64,000 nt of DNA from Ralstonia sp. A12 (GCF_000801955.1 NZ_JSZO01000003.1:186001-250000); one strand, 5' to 3'; shown: positions 1 through 11,191, counted from the stretch's first letter. Numbers and translations: made by a program. The notes: generated from the letters alone by a model not told the origin.

Positions 1-1075
<1,075 letters not shown>

Positions 1076-1183
1076 GGTGTCTCCTAGGTTGGATCGGTAA
1101 GGTGCCTGAACGGCCCTCTTTTCTGCATCACTTCAACGTGATAGGCGGCCTGTGGCGAAAAAGCTGCGTGCTACCATTGCCGC

Positions 1184-2200
1184 ATGTCTTCCGCTACCCG
1201 TCCGACCTCCGTCGAATCCCAGCTTGCAACGACTCCTGCAGCCCAGGCGCCGACCAAGCTGGTCATCGCCTCGCGCGAAAGTCGGCTTGCCCTCTGGCAG
1301 GCCGAACACGTGCGTGCTGCATTGCAAAAATACTATCCCGCGTGCGACGTGTCCATCCTTGGAATGACCACGCGCGGCGACCAGATTCTCGATCGCTCCC
1401 TCGCCAAGGTGGGGGGCAAAGGTTTGTTCGTGAAGGAACTGGAAGTCGCGCTGGCCGAGGGACGCGCCGATCTGGCCGTCCATTCGCTCAAGGATGTGCC
1501 GATGGAACTGCCGGAAGGCTTCGCGCTGGCGGCCATTCTCGAACGTGAAGACCCGCGCGACGCGTTTGTCTCCAACGACTACGCCGATCTGGCCTCGCTG
1601 CCGGCCGGCGCCGTGGTGGGTACGTCCAGCCTGCGCCGCGAGGCCTCTCTGCGTGCGCGCTTTCCGCATCTGGTGATCCAGCCGTTGCGTGGCAATTTGG
1701 ACACGCGTCTGGGCAAGCTCGACCGCGGAGACTACGCCGCCATCATCCTTGCTGCCGCCGGGCTCAAGCGCCTGGGGCTGGCCGAGCGCATCCGCTCGAC
1801 CATCGCGCCGGAAGAGTCGCTGCCGGCCGCAGGGCAGGGTGCGCTGGGTATTGAGATTCGCTCTGATCGCGCTGATGTGCAGGCCGCGCTCGCGCCGCTG
1901 CATGACACGCGCGCCGCGCTGGCCGTGACCGCCGAGCGTGCCGTGTCCCGCATCCTGGGTGGTTCGTGCCAGGTGCCGCTGGCGTCGTTTGCACAGTGGT
2001 CGGATGCCGGCGCGCTGCGGTTGCGCGCCTTTGTTGCCTCGCAGGACGGCACCCGCAAGCTTGCCGCAGATGGTGAAGCCACGCCGTCCACGCTGGCCGA
2101 GGCTGATGCGCTTGGCGTGCAGGTCGCCCAGCAGATGCTGAACGGCGGCGCGCGTGAGATTCTTGCCATGCTGGGCGCTGACGCCCCGCCCGCTACCTAA
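1184..2200 (+). CDS. hemC: Porphobilinogen deaminase (hydroxymethylbilane synthase)
   Basis: Polymerises four porphobilinogens into hydroxymethylbilane in tetrapyrrole synthesis. The 338-residue product shows the family core: [17 protein letters not shown] near the N-terminus, [57 protein letters not shown] and [10 protein letters not shown]. The GGSCQVPLA motif supplies the cysteine that carries the dipyrromethane cofactor. A non-conserved leader of about 25 residues precedes the fold. It is the first gene of a hem cluster, with hemDX starting 15 bp after its stop. Confidence 0.97.
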   Translation: MSSATRPTSVESQLATTPAAQAPTKLVIASRESRLALWQAEHVRAALQKYYPACDVSILGMTTRGDQILDRSLAKVGGKGLFVKELEVALAEGRADLAVHSLKDVPMELPEGFALAAILEREDPRDAFVSNDYADLASLPAGAVVGTSSLRREASLRARFPHLVIQPLRGNLDTRLGKLDRGDYAAIILAAAGLKRLGLAERIRSTIAPEESLPAAGQGALGIEIRSDRADVQAALAPLHDTRAALAVTAERAVSRILGGSCQVPLASFAQWSDAGALRLRAFVASQDGTRKLAADGEATPSTLAEADALGVQVAQQMLNGGAREILAMLGADAPPAT

Positions 2201-2215
2201 CTCCCACGGCTCGCC

Positions 2216-4324
2216 ATGGACGATCGCTTGCAACCGCGCTTGTCACCTTCGTCTCCCGCATCCAGCACGCCGTCCGCCGAACCACCTGTGGTGGTGGTCA
2301 CGCGCCCGCGCGCGCAGGCGCCCATGCTGGTGACCGCGCTTGAGCGCCACGGCTTGCGTACGCACCAGTTTCCGCTGCTCGACATCGCACCGACGCCGAA
2401 TCTCGATGACCTGCGCGCTGCGCTGGGTGATCCATCGCGTTATGCGCTCGTGGTGTTTGTCAGCCCGAATGCCGTGCAGCAGGCGTTTGCCGCCATGCCC
2501 GAAGGGTTTCGCTGGCCGCAGGAAGTGCCGGTGGCCGTGGTTGGCCCCGCGAGCGCGCAGGCGTTGGCGACGCACGGCGTTGCGCCGCCCGCGCATCGCG
2601 TGATCCGACCCGACACCCACGCCGACGACGCGCGCCAGGATTCCGAAGCGCTGTACGCACGGCTGGATGTGCCGTCACTGAGCGGCCGTGAAGTGCTGAT
2701 CGTGCGCGGCAATGGCGGCCGTGAATGGCTGGCTGATCAACTGCGCGAAGCCGGGGTCTCGGTGCGCACGGTCGAGGCCTACCGCCGCAGTGTGCCCGTG
2801 CCTGATATGGCCGCCTGGGTTGCGCTGCGTGCCGTGCTGGCGGGCCGCCATGCCTGGACGCTCACCAGCTCCGAGGCCGTCCGCAATCTCGACGATCTGG
2901 CGCGCGCCAACCTGACGCCAGCTGAGGTCAACACGCTGCACGGCGCACCCTGCTTTGCGCCGCACGCACGCATCGTTGAGCAAGCCGAGTCGCTTGGCTT
3001 TCGCGATGTGAAGCTCACCGGCGCGGGCGACGATCGCCTGCTGGCGGGGGTGCTGGCCTGGGCTGGCCCCGTGGCTGCACCGGCCGCCGCGCCTGCACAT
3101 ACGCCGGCACCCGCAGCGGCGCCGGCTGAATCGAATACTTCTCCTTCTTCTTCCACTGTGACGCAGACTCCCGTTCCCTCGTCCGCTTCCTCATCGGCTC
3201 CCCCAGCGAAGCCCGCGACTGCTCAGCCGAGTCCGGCACCTGCGCCGTTCGCACCCACCATGACCGTCAACCATGCCCCACGACGCGGCGGTTGGCTGAT
3301 CTGGACCGTGCTGGCCGTTGTCGTGGTTGCGGTGGCGGCACTGCAGGTACGCAACGAACGCCTGGCGCGTGAGATCCGCCAGCGCGGGCAGCAGAATGAG
3401 GCGCTGGCGCAGGACATGCACGTGCGCTCGCAGGCCGACCGCGAGGCGGTTGACCAACTGCAGCAGAAGTTCGGCGCGCTGGACGCTCGCACAACGGAAA
3501 CCCGTGACCGCCAGGGCGCGCTGGAGCAGGCCAGCCAGGATCTGCTGCGCAATCGCGACGATTGGCAACGCTCCGAGATCGAACGCTCGCTCGAAGTCGC
3601 CGCCGAGCAGCTTCAGCTCACCGGCAACGTGGGCGGTGCGCTGGCTGCGTTGCAGACGATCGACGCCCGCCTGGCATCGCTCAACAAGCCGCAGTTCAAC
3701 GGTCTGCGCCGTGCGGTGGCACGCGACATCGCCAAGCTCAAGGCCATGCCCTCGATCGACCTGAGCGGCGCGGCCATCCGCCTGGACGACGCGATCAACG
3801 GGATCGATATGTTGCCGCTGGTGTCGTCGGCCCAGCCGCTGGATGCGGAGCAGGCAGCGCAGGCACCGAAGGCGCGTTCGGCGAAGAATGCTAAGGCCGC
3901 AGCGCCGGCTTCGGCACCGGCGGCATCGACGCAGGCCGGCACCGGATGGTCGGCCGGCGTGCGCGCCTGGTGGGGCCGCCTGTGGGGCGACGTGCGCAAT
4001 GAACTGGGCCAGATCGTACAGGTGCGCCGTGTGGACCAGACCGAGGCACTGCTGCTGTCGTCAGACCAGGCTTGGTTCCTGCGCGAAAACCTCAAGCTGC
4101 GCCTGATGAACGCGCGCTTGGCGCTGCTCTCGCGCAACGATGCCGTGTTCCGCGCTGATCTGGGTCGCGCAGACACGCTGCTCTCGCGCTACTTCGACAC
4201 GCAATCGCCGCGTGTGAGCGCCGTGCAGAACCTGCTGGCGCAAGTGCGCACGATGGTCGGCACGCTGGAGGTACCGACGCTGGCCGACAGCCTTGCCGCC
4301 GCGCGCGGTCAGGGCAAGGAGTGA
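2216..4324 (+). CDS. hemDX: Uroporphyrinogen-III synthase fused to HemX-like membrane protein
   Basis: Fusion protein of 702 residues. Residues ~20-290 resemble HemD, which cyclises hydroxymethylbilane to uroporphyrinogen III (PVVVVTRPRAQAPMLV at the start, later LIVRGNGGREWLADQL and TLTSSEAVRNL). A Pro/Ala/Ser-rich linker follows at ~285-345, then one transmembrane segment at ~360-376 (WLIWTVLAVVVVAVAAL). The C-terminal half is coiled-coil-rich and HemX-like, often labelled 'uroporphyrin-III C-methyltransferase' without evidence of that activity. In E. coli hemD and hemX are separate genes; the fusion is common in Ralstonia relatives. Its stop overlaps the hemY start region, suggesting translational coupling. 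Confidence 0.93.
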   Translation: MDDRLQPRLSPSSPASSTPSAEPPVVVVTRPRAQAPMLVTALERHGLRTHQFPLLDIAPTPNLDDLRAALGDPSRYALVVFVSPNAVQQAFAAMPEGFRWPQEVPVAVVGPASAQALATHGVAPPAHRVIRPDTHADDARQDSEALYARLDVPSLSGREVLIVRGNGGREWLADQLREAGVSVRTVEAYRRSVPVPDMAAWVALRAVLAGRHAWTLTSSEAVRNLDDLARANLTPAEVNTLHGAPCFAPHARIVEQAESLGFRDVKLTGAGDDRLLAGVLAWAGPVAAPAAAPAHTPAPAAAPAESNTSPSSSTVTQTPVPSSASSSAPPAKPATAQPSPAPAPFAPTMTVNHAPRRGGWLIWTVLAVVVVAVAALQVRNERLAREIRQRGQQNEALAQDMHVRSQADREAVDQLQQKFGALDARTTETRDRQGALEQASQDLLRNRDDWQRSEIERSLEVAAEQLQLTGNVGGALAALQTIDARLASLNKPQFNGLRRAVARDIAKLKAMPSIDLSGAAIRLDDAINGIDMLPLVSSAQPLDAEQAAQAPKARSAKNAKAAAPASAPAASTQAGTGWSAGVRAWWGRLWGDVRNELGQIVQVRRVDQTEALLLSSDQAWFLRENLKLRLMNARLALLSRNDAVFRADLGRADTLLSRYFDTQSPRVSAVQNLLAQVRTMVGTLEVPTLADSLAAARGQGKE

Positions 4325-4326
4325 GC

Positions 4327-5520
4327 ATGCGCTGGGTATTCTGGGTTGCGCTGCTGTTTGCCGCCGCCGTCGGGCTGGCGCTGTTTACTGAACTTAATCT
4401 GAGCAATGTCGTGCTGTTCTACCCGCCGTATCGGGTGGAAATGTCCCTCAATTTCGTGCTGGCCGCGTTGCTGGTGACGTTCGTGGTGCTGCACCTGGTG
4501 ATGCGGTTGTTCCACCATGTGGCGGGCATGCCGGCACGCGCAGCGGCGTATCGCGAGCGCAACCGCATCCTGAAGGCGTCAGCCGCGCTGCGCGAAGCAA
4601 TGGAAAGCCTGTTTGCCGGCCGCTTTGGCCATGCCGAGCGCCAGGCGCGTGAAGCCCAAGCCTGGGATGCGCAGCGCGAAACCGCCGCGCTGATCGGCGC
4701 ACGTGCTGCACACCGCATGCAGGAAACCGAGCGCCGCGATGCGTGGATGGCCGAGGTGAAGTCGCCCGACCGCGAGCAGGCCAAGCTGGTATCGATGGCG
4801 GAACTGCTGGTCGATGCGCGCGATGCGGATGGCGCGCTGGAGAAGATCGCGCAACTGCAATCGCAGGGCGCACGGCAGATCCAGGCGCAGCGGATCGCCC
4901 TGCGCGCGCACCAGCATCTGAAGAACTGGAGCGAGGTGCTGCGCCTGACGCGCGCACTGGAGAAGCGCAACGCCATCCACGCCGTGTTGGCCGCGCGCCT
5001 CAAGCAGATGGCGTGCGAGACGTTGCTGACCGAACGCCGCCACGATGCCGATGCGCTCAACACCTTCTGGCGTGAGTTGACGACGGAAGAGCGCCGCTCG
5101 CCGCGCATTGCCTCGCAGGCCGCGCTGTATTTCGCGCAACTGGGTCGCACGGAAGATGCCAAGCGCATCGTCGAAGAAGGGTTGAGGGCGCACTGGGATG
5201 GCCGCCTCATCCGTCGCTATGCGGATTGCGCGGTGCCCGGCAAGGCGCTGCCGCTGATCCAGCAGGCCGAGAAATGGCTCACACAGCATCCGGTGGATGC
5301 GGACCTGTTCTACACGCTGGGTATGCTGTGCTTCAAGGAGCAGCTCTGGGGCAAGGCGCAGTCGAGCCTGGAATCGGCGTTGAAGTATGCCGATACCGAT
5401 CACCATGGCAACCTGCGCGCGCACGCGCATCTGGCGCTCGCGCAGATGTACGAGCAGACCGAGCGGCCGGAAGAGGCACAGCGCCACTACCGGCAAAGTG
5501 CACTGCTGGCGGTCAAATAA
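4327..5520 (+). CDS. hemY: HemY-type inner-membrane TPR protein
   Basis: HemY_N family protein of 397 residues with an N-terminal hydrophobic pair (WVFWVALLFAAAVGLALF, then LNFVLAALLVTFVVLHLVM) and a long helical TPR-like domain. It is encoded beside heme genes but has no known catalytic role, and it differs from the protoporphyrinogen oxidase HemY of Bacillus. I chose the ATG at 4327 because AAGGAG (4316-4321) sits 5 nt upstream; an in-frame GTG at 4321 overlaps that SD and the hemDX stop. Gene order hemC-hemDX-hemY indicates an operon. Confidence 0.9.
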   Translation: MRWVFWVALLFAAAVGLALFTELNLSNVVLFYPPYRVEMSLNFVLAALLVTFVVLHLVMRLFHHVAGMPARAAAYRERNRILKASAALREAMESLFAGRFGHAERQAREAQAWDAQRETAALIGARAAHRMQETERRDAWMAEVKSPDREQAKLVSMAELLVDARDADGALEKIAQLQSQGARQIQAQRIALRAHQHLKNWSEVLRLTRALEKRNAIHAVLAARLKQMACETLLTERRHDADALNTFWRELTTEERRSPRIASQAALYFAQLGRTEDAKRIVEEGLRAHWDGRLIRRYADCAVPGKALPLIQQAEKWLTQHPVDADLFYTLGMLCFKEQLWGKAQSSLESALKYADTDHHGNLRAHAHLALAQMYEQTERPEEAQRHYRQSALLAVK

Positions 5521-5529
5521 GCGGTGTAA

Positions 5530-5557
5530 GAAGAGCGGCGTCAATCATGGCGCCGCT
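5530..5557 (+). terminator. Intrinsic terminator after hemY
   Basis: An imperfect GC-rich stem (AGAGCGGCG pairing with CGCCGCTTCT) is followed by a run of seven Ts just after the hemY stop. It lies at the 3' end of the convergent cytochrome b561 gene and may serve both strands. Confidence 0.75.
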
Positions 5558-6077
5558 TCTTTTTTCCGGTGAGCATTGCAAGGATGAGGTTGTCCTTGTG
5601 CAGCACGCTCATGAGGATGGCTGCGCTCACATGCACGGCCACCAACGTGGCCAGTGCGTACGCCAGCCAAGCGTGTAGATCCAGTGGCCAGTCTTCACCC
5701 CAGAAGGCGTCGAGCCGCGACAACCAGCCTGTCAGGCCGAGCGCGAGGATCAGCCCCCACATCGCCAGCATGCCCAGCGCGCCAATGGGGTTGTGGCTTG
5801 CAAACTTCATCGGCTTGCCCGCTCGCAGCGACGCCGCATAGCGGTGCAAGGTCGACAGGCGCGGCCACCACGTTGCAAAGCGTGCAGGTTCGCTGCCTAC
5901 GAAGCCCCACGCCAGCCGCACGGCGACCAACGCGACGGCCACGTAACCGAGATTGCGGTGCAGGGGGCCGCCGGAATCTTCGAACAGGTCCCACAGCACC
6001 AGCGCCGCCACGCTCCAATGCGTGACGCGGACCAACCGATCCCACACGCGGGCGGACGATGGCAACTCCGGTGCCAC
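5541..6077 (-). CDS. Cytochrome b561-family membrane protein
   Basis: Di-heme b561-type membrane protein of 178 residues with about four transmembrane helices. Histidines near helix ends (VRVTHWS, GPLHRNLGY, LDLHAWLAY, VAVHVSA) are the likely heme ligands. The fold is typical of small electron carriers accepting electrons from the quinone pool or a periplasmic donor. It begins 4 bp after the PepSY gene on the same strand, so the two are almost certainly cotranscribed. The electron partner is not visible here. Confidence 0.85.
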   Translation of the reverse strand: MAPELPSSARVWDRLVRVTHWSVAALVLWDLFEDSGGPLHRNLGYVAVALVAVRLAWGFVGSEPARFATWWPRLSTLHRYAASLRAGKPMKFASHNPIGALGMLAMWGLILALGLTGWLSRLDAFWGEDWPLDLHAWLAYALATLVAVHVSAAILMSVLHKDNLILAMLTGKKKRRHD

Positions 6078-6081
6078 GCGC

Positions 6082-6348
6082 TTACTTCTCGATCTCGGAC
6101 TTCACGATCTCCAGCGTCTTGGTGTCGTAGTAGATCTCGATCTTCTTGCCGTCCTTGTCGGTGCCGTAGATCTCATAGCAGTTGCCGTCCACCTTGAATT
6201 TCTTGATGGTGTAGCCCTCGGCCTTGATCTTGGCCTGGGCTTCGGCCTCGGGCATCCACTCGTTCTTCGGATGCTTGGCGCACTTGGCGCCGGCAAAGGC
6301 GCTGGTGGAGCAAGCGATGGCCAGGGCGGCCAGGGTGATCTTCAGCAT
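6082..6348 (-). CDS. PepSY-domain periplasmic protein
   Basis: Small exported protein of 88 residues with a signal peptide (MLKITLAALAIACSTSAFA) followed by one PepSY-like domain (MPEAEAQAKIKAEGYTIKKF, then DGNCYEIYGTDKDGKKIEIY). Such proteins are often paired with cytochrome b561 membrane proteins, as here. The role is unproven; binding or gating of the membrane partner is the usual inference. Confidence 0.85.
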   Translation of the reverse strand: MLKITLAALAIACSTSAFAGAKCAKHPKNEWMPEAEAQAKIKAEGYTIKKFKVDGNCYEIYGTDKDGKKIEIYYDTKTLEIVKSEIEK

Positions 6349-6524
6349 GCGGGTCTCCTACGGCATGGCGGTTCAGGGAGACGGCAGGCTAGAGTAAACG
6401 GGAATGATTCGCAATACGGAGATTCCGGCGAAAGCGGCCAGCCGTAATGCGATGGAAAGGAAGGGCAGAGCAGACGGCGACGCCACCGCGCGCAGCGGTG
6501 GCGTCAGAGCGGCCGACTTCAGGA

Positions 6525-7847
6525 CTACTTGTTGACCTTCGACGCCGGCACCGACAGTGTGAGGATCGCCCCCAGCACCATTGACGCGGCCAGCATATAC
6601 ATGCCGGAGTCGGTGCTCTTGGTGGCGTCTTTGAGCCAACCTACAGCGTAGGGGCTGATGAAGCCCGCCAGGTTGCCCAGCGAGTTGATGAGCGCAATGC
6701 CCGCAGCGGCGGCGGTGCCGGCCAGGAAAGCCGTCGGCAGGCTCCAGAACAGCGGCAGCGTGGTCAGGATGCCCATGGTGCCGAGCGTGAGCGCGGCCAT
6801 CGCCAGCGTAGTGTTGGTGTGCCAGACGGCCGACAGCACCAGCCCAATCGCTCCCGCCACGGCCGGAATGGCGATATGCCAGCGGCGCTCGCGGGTGCGG
6901 TCTGCGCTGCGGGCGACCAGGATCATCGCAATGACGGCCGCGCCGTACGGAATCGCCGTCAGCAGGCCCACCGAGAACGGATCGGCCACGCCGGTCTGCT
7001 TGATGAGCGTCGGCAGCCAGAAGCTCACGCCGTACAGACCCATCACGAAGGTGAAGTAGATCAGGCTCATCAGCCATACGCGCGGGCTGGCGAGCACTGC
7101 GCGAATGGGCGGATCTTGTTTCTCGGCGTCTTCCGCAGCGATGTTGCGCGTGAGCAGCGCCTTCTCGTCCTCCGTCAGCCACTTGGCGTGGCTGATGCGG
7201 TCATCCAGATAAAACAGCACGATGATGCCGACGATGACGGACGGGATGCCTTCGATCAGGAACATCCACTGCCAACCTGCCAGGCCATAGGTGCCTGCGA
7301 ACGTCGTCATGGCCCAGCCCGACAGGGGGCCGCCGATCACGCCCGAGAGCGCCACCGCCGTCATGAAGAACGTGGTGGTGCGCCCGCGTCGCTGCGCCGG
7401 ATACCAGTAGGTGAGGTACAGGATGATCCCAGGGAAGAAGCCGGCCTCGGCCAGCCCCAGCAGGAAGCGCATCACGTAGAACATGGCTGGCGTGGTCACG
7501 AACATCATGGCCGCCGAGATGATGCCCCACGAGATCATGATCCGCGCGATCCACATGCGCGCGCCTACGCGATGCAGGATCACGTTGCTCGGCACCTCGA
7601 AGAGGAAGTAGCCGATGAAGAAGATGCCTGCGCCCAGCCCGTAGATGGTCTCGCTGAACTTGAGGTCGCTGAGCATCTGCAGCTTGGCAAAGCCAACGTT
7701 GACGCGGTCCAGATACGCGACCACGTAACACAGCAGCAGGAATGGGATCAGGCGCCAACTCACCTTGCGGTAGGTGGCTTCTTCGAAATCACTTGCGGAT
7801 TGCTGCAGGGTGCTCGCGCTACCCAGCGGTGGAGTGGTGAGGGCCAT
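6525..7847 (-). CDS. MFS transporter, anion:cation symporter (ACS) type
   Basis: Inner-membrane major facilitator of 440 residues with about 12 transmembrane segments. The opening YLDRVNVGFAKLQM and FFIGYFLFEVPSNVILHRVGARMW, with LGLAEAGFFPGIILYLTYWYP, are characteristic of the ACS family (tartrate, phthalate, hexuronate and similar organic anions). It is the last gene of a minus-strand set: aldehyde dehydrogenase, SDR, then this transporter 134 bp further on. This suggests uptake of a hydroxylated organic acid that the two enzymes then oxidise; the substrate cannot be read from sequence. Confidence 0.9.
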   Translation of the reverse strand: MALTTPPLGSASTLQQSASDFEEATYRKVSWRLIPFLLLCYVVAYLDRVNVGFAKLQMLSDLKFSETIYGLGAGIFFIGYFLFEVPSNVILHRVGARMWIARIMISWGIISAAMMFVTTPAMFYVMRFLLGLAEAGFFPGIILYLTYWYPAQRRGRTTTFFMTAVALSGVIGGPLSGWAMTTFAGTYGLAGWQWMFLIEGIPSVIVGIIVLFYLDDRISHAKWLTEDEKALLTRNIAAEDAEKQDPPIRAVLASPRVWLMSLIYFTFVMGLYGVSFWLPTLIKQTGVADPFSVGLLTAIPYGAAVIAMILVARSADRTRERRWHIAIPAVAGAIGLVLSAVWHTNTTLAMAALTLGTMGILTTLPLFWSLPTAFLAGTAAAAGIALINSLGNLAGFISPYAVGWLKDATKSTDSGMYMLAASMVLGAILTLSVPASKVNK

Positions 7848-7981
7848 CGGGTCTCCTGTGTTGTTGTGAGTTCAGGCCGAGTGCTCCTCGTTACCTACCT
7901 CGGCCCGGAAAACCGCCACCGCATTCTGCGCCTGTCGAGCGGGCGCGCCAAGATGCCCGCCGGCAGGGTTCGCAGTGACAA

Positions 7982-8740
7982 CTACACGCAACGCCCGCCA
8001 TCCACCTCCAGGCACGCGCCGGTGATGAACTCAGCCTCATCCGACGCCAGATACAGGCACGCGTTGGCCACATCCTGCGGCGTGGAGAGCCGCCCCATCG
8101 GGATCGTCGCCAGGAAGCGAGCGCGATTCTCTGGGGTGTCGGGCATGCCCATGAACTGCTCGATCAGGCCCGTGGCGCCCATCACCGGGTTGACACAGTT
8201 CACGCGGATCTTGTCCGGACCCAGCTCCGCCGCCATCGCCTTGCTGGCCGTGATGACAGCGCCCTTGCTGGCGTTGTACCAAACCAGCCCCGGCCGCGGC
8301 CGGATGCCCGCGGTGGACGCCACGTTGACGAACACACCGCCGCCCCGCTCGCGGAAATGCGGCACCATGTGGCGCGCCGTCCAGTAGATGCTCTTTACGT
8401 TGACGGCCATCACGCGGTCGAACTCGTCCTCGGTGATCTGCAGCAGCGGCTTGTTCTTGTGCGTGGTGCCGGCGTTATTGACGACGATATGCAGATCGCC
8501 ATAGCGCGAAAGCGTTGCACCAAGCAGGCTCGCGACCGAGCCGCCATCGGACACATCGGCGTGCACGAAATGCGCGTCGCCGCCGGCCACGCGGATGGCA
8601 TCGGCCACGCGTTCGCCCGCCTCGGTGTTCAAGTCGTTGACGATGACGCGCGCACCCTCGCGCGCAAAGGTGTTGGCGATGCCCTCGCCAAAGCCCGAAC
8701 CCGCGCCTGTGACGATGGCGATCTTGCCGGCAAGCCGCAT
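7982..8740 (-). CDS. Short-chain dehydrogenase/reductase (SDR)
   Basis: Classical NAD(P)-dependent SDR of 252 residues. It has the glycine-rich nucleotide motif TGAGSGFGEGIA at ~12-23, the NNAGTTH motif, the catalytic Ser in NVASTAGIR and the YxxxK pair in WYNASKGAV. The acidic residue in VIVNDLNTEAG after beta-2 favours NAD+ over NADP+. It is cotranscribed with the aldehyde dehydrogenase 37 bp upstream, consistent with sequential oxidation of an alcohol or hydroxy acid. Exact substrate unknown. Confidence 0.92.
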   Translation of the reverse strand: MRLAGKIAIVTGAGSGFGEGIANTFAREGARVIVNDLNTEAGERVADAIRVAGGDAHFVHADVSDGGSVASLLGATLSRYGDLHIVVNNAGTTHKNKPLLQITEDEFDRVMAVNVKSIYWTARHMVPHFRERGGGVFVNVASTAGIRPRPGLVWYNASKGAVITASKAMAAELGPDKIRVNCVNPVMGATGLIEQFMGMPDTPENRARFLATIPMGRLSTPQDVANACLYLASDEAEFITGACLEVDGGRCV

Positions 8741-8777
8741 GGTGTCTCCTCGTTGTGTTGGTGTTGTCTGTGTCAGC

Positions 8778-10229
8778 TCAACCGTGGCGGATGGCGATGG
8801 TCTTCAAGGTAGTGAAGCCGTACAGCGCCTCGAAGCCTTTCTCGCGGCCGTGGCCCGATTGGCCCGTGCCGCCAAAGGGCAGCTCTACGCCGCCGCCCGC
8901 GCCGTAGTCGTTGATGAAGACCTGGCCGGCCTTGAGCTTGCGTGCCAGGCGAAGCTGTCGCCCGCCGTCGCGTGTCCACACGCCGGCCACCAGTCCGTAC
9001 GGCGTGCCGTTGGCGAGCGTCAGCGCTTCGGCCTCGCTGTCGAAGGGCAGGGCGGCCAGCAGCGGGCCGAACACTTCTTCCTGCGCCAGGCGGTGCGTGT
9101 GCGGTACGTCGCGCAACAGCATCGGTGCCTGGTAGTAGCCGGTCTCGGGCGCTTCCGGTACCACCTGCCCCTGCGCCATCACCGGAATGTTGGCGTGCTG
9201 CGCGTCCGAGACGAAATCCCACACGCGCTGCTGCTGCTTCGGGTTGATCAGCGGGCCGCAATCCAGGTCCAGCGATGCGGGGCCAACCTTGATCGATTCG
9301 AATACGCTGGCGAGCCGATCCAGCACCGTCTCGTAGATGCCGCGCTCGATCAGCACACGGCTGCCGGCCGAGCATGTCTGCCCGGCGTTCTGGATGATGC
9401 CGTTCACCACGGCCGGGATCGCCGCTTCCAGGTCCGCATCAGCAAACAGGATCTGCGGAGACTTGCCGCCCAGTTCCAGCGTGACGGGCACGTGGTTTTC
9501 GGCAGCGGCGCGCACGATCACCTTGCCCGTTTCCGGCGACCCGGTGAACGACACGTGGTTGATACCCGGATGTGCCGCCAGTGCCGCGCCCGCCTCATGA
9601 CCGTAGCCGGTCACCACGTTGAGTGCGCCATCGGGCAGTCCGGCCTCGGCAGCCAACTCAGCCACGCGCAGGATCGACAGGCACGCATCTTCGGCCGGCT
9701 TGACCACGCAGGCGTTGCCCGCGGCCAATGCGGCACCCACGCTGCGCCCGAAGATCTGCATCGGGTAATTCCACGGGATGATGTGCGCCGTTACACCATG
9801 CGGCTCGCGCACGGTCAGCACGGTGGTATCGGCCGGATAGGGGATAGTCTGGCCGTGCAGCTTGTCGGCTGCCCCGGCATAGAACTCGAAGTAGCGGGCG
9901 ATGGCGCGGGCGTCGGCGCGTGCCTGGCGCATTGGCTTGCCGGTATCGCGAGCTTCCAGGCGGGCGAGTTCTTCTTCGTGATCGGCCAGGCGCAGGGCCA
10001 CGCGCATGAGCAGCCGGCCACGCTCGGCGGGGCTCAACTGACCCCAGACGCCCTCAAAGGCACGCCGTGCGGCATGGACGGCCACGCTGATGTCGGTGGC
10101 GTTGCCGCGCGCGATCTCGGCAAAAGGCTGGCCGTCTGAAGGATCGAACACCTTGATGCGCATGCCTGAATCGGGCGACATCAAGCGGTTGGCGATGAAG
10201 TGCTGGGCGTGCATAGGGGGTTCCTGCAA
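8778..10229 (-). CDS. NAD(P)-dependent aldehyde dehydrogenase
   Basis: Aldehyde dehydrogenase superfamily enzyme of 483 residues. The core motifs are PWNYPMQIFGRSVGAALAAGN, SFTGSPETGK, LELGGKSPQ (general-base Glu) and NAGQTCSAGSR (catalytic Cys), with EEVFGPLLAALPF near the C-terminus. It is first gene of the minus-strand operon with the SDR and MFS genes. It resembles betaine/gamma-aminobutyraldehyde-type dehydrogenases, but specificity is not decided. Confidence 0.92.
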   Translation of the reverse strand: MQEPPMHAQHFIANRLMSPDSGMRIKVFDPSDGQPFAEIARGNATDISVAVHAARRAFEGVWGQLSPAERGRLLMRVALRLADHEEELARLEARDTGKPMRQARADARAIARYFEFYAGAADKLHGQTIPYPADTTVLTVREPHGVTAHIIPWNYPMQIFGRSVGAALAAGNACVVKPAEDACLSILRVAELAAEAGLPDGALNVVTGYGHEAGAALAAHPGINHVSFTGSPETGKVIVRAAAENHVPVTLELGGKSPQILFADADLEAAIPAVVNGIIQNAGQTCSAGSRVLIERGIYETVLDRLASVFESIKVGPASLDLDCGPLINPKQQQRVWDFVSDAQHANIPVMAQGQVVPEAPETGYYQAPMLLRDVPHTHRLAQEEVFGPLLAALPFDSEAEALTLANGTPYGLVAGVWTRDGGRQLRLARKLKAGQVFINDYGAGGGVELPFGGTGQSGHGREKGFEALYGFTTLKTIAIRHG

Positions 10230-10360
10230 AGATCGGCAACGCGCGATTTTCGCACGGGTGCGCCAGGGTTGCCGGGTGTCAGGGGCTATAATGCCCGCCG
10301 ACAGTTTTCAAGCTTCTTTTCAACCATACGCGTCGTTTTCGCGCATTCCGGAGCATTTCC

Positions 10361-10888
10361 ATGAGCTTCAACAACGTCTCGCCGGGCAAAGACATCCCCA
10401 ACGACTTCAACGTCATCATCGAGATTCCGGCGCAGAGCGACCCGGTCAAGTACGAAGCCGACAAGGAAACCGGCATGCTGCACGTGGACCGCTTTGTCGG
10501 TACCGGCATGCGCTATCCGGCCAACTACGGCTTCATCCCGCAGACGCTGTCGGGTGACGGTGACCCGGTGGACGTGCTGGTCGTCACGCCGTTCCCGCTG
10601 ATCCACGGTTGCGTGGTGCGCTGCCGTGTCCTGGGCATGCTCAAGATGACGGACGAGTCGGGCGTGGACGCCAAGCTGGTCGCCGTGCCGGTCAACAAGC
10701 TGAGCCCCGCCACGGCTCACATGACCGACCTGTCGGACATCGGCCAGAACCTGCTGGACCAGATCAAGCACTTCTTCGAGCAGTACAAGGCGCTGGAAGC
10801 CGGCAAGTGGGTCAAGGTCGAAGGCTGGGGCGGCATTGAAGAAGCCCACAAGGAAATCGTCGACGGCGTGGCCAATTACAAGAAGTAA
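10361..10888 (+). CDS. ppa: Inorganic pyrophosphatase
   Basis: Family I soluble pyrophosphatase of 175 residues, cytoplasmic, hydrolysing PPi to drive biosynthesis. Conserved metal and PPi-binding stretches are [39 protein letters not shown] (with the D-G-D-P-x-D signature) and a C-terminal KxVEGWGG. Length matches the E. coli enzyme (about 175). It stands alone and is followed by a clear terminator. Confidence 0.97.
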   Translation: MSFNNVSPGKDIPNDFNVIIEIPAQSDPVKYEADKETGMLHVDRFVGTGMRYPANYGFIPQTLSGDGDPVDVLVVTPFPLIHGCVVRCRVLGMLKMTDESGVDAKLVAVPVNKLSPATAHMTDLSDIGQNLLDQIKHFFEQYKALEAGKWVKVEGWGGIEEAHKEIVDGVANYKK

Positions 10889-11191
10889 GACACCTTAGTA
10901 ATTCGCCGTACCTCTGGTCGGACAAAATCCCGGCATCCGTAAGGATGGCCGGGATTTTTTATTTGCGTGGGCAAAATGCCTGCAATGTCGCATCACCCGC
11001 CAACCCGCATGGTACCGCCATTTGCGGCGAGCGAATCGTGCATCATGCATTTTTCGACGTGTTATTGCATGCGGCGCATAAACGGGACGACGCAATTCCG
11101 CTGTACAGAGATTTAAGTAACGCTCATTTGCCCGTCGGAAACGGCGCCTCTAGACTCCCGGTCAAGTTTGACTCCACCCCTTGGTACTGCG
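10889..11191. other. Intergenic region after ppa
   Basis: About 300 bp without a supportable gene. It contains the ppa terminator at its start. The remainder is moderately AT-richer than its neighbours; I see no clear promoter or repeat in it. Confidence 0.5.
10925..10961 (+). terminator. Intrinsic terminator of ppa
   Basis: Stem AAATCCCGGC with inner arm ATCC/GGAT around a GTAA loop pairs with GCCGGGATTT, with one unpaired G, and is followed by a T-run. A strong rho-independent terminator about 37 bp after the ppa stop. Confidence 0.9.
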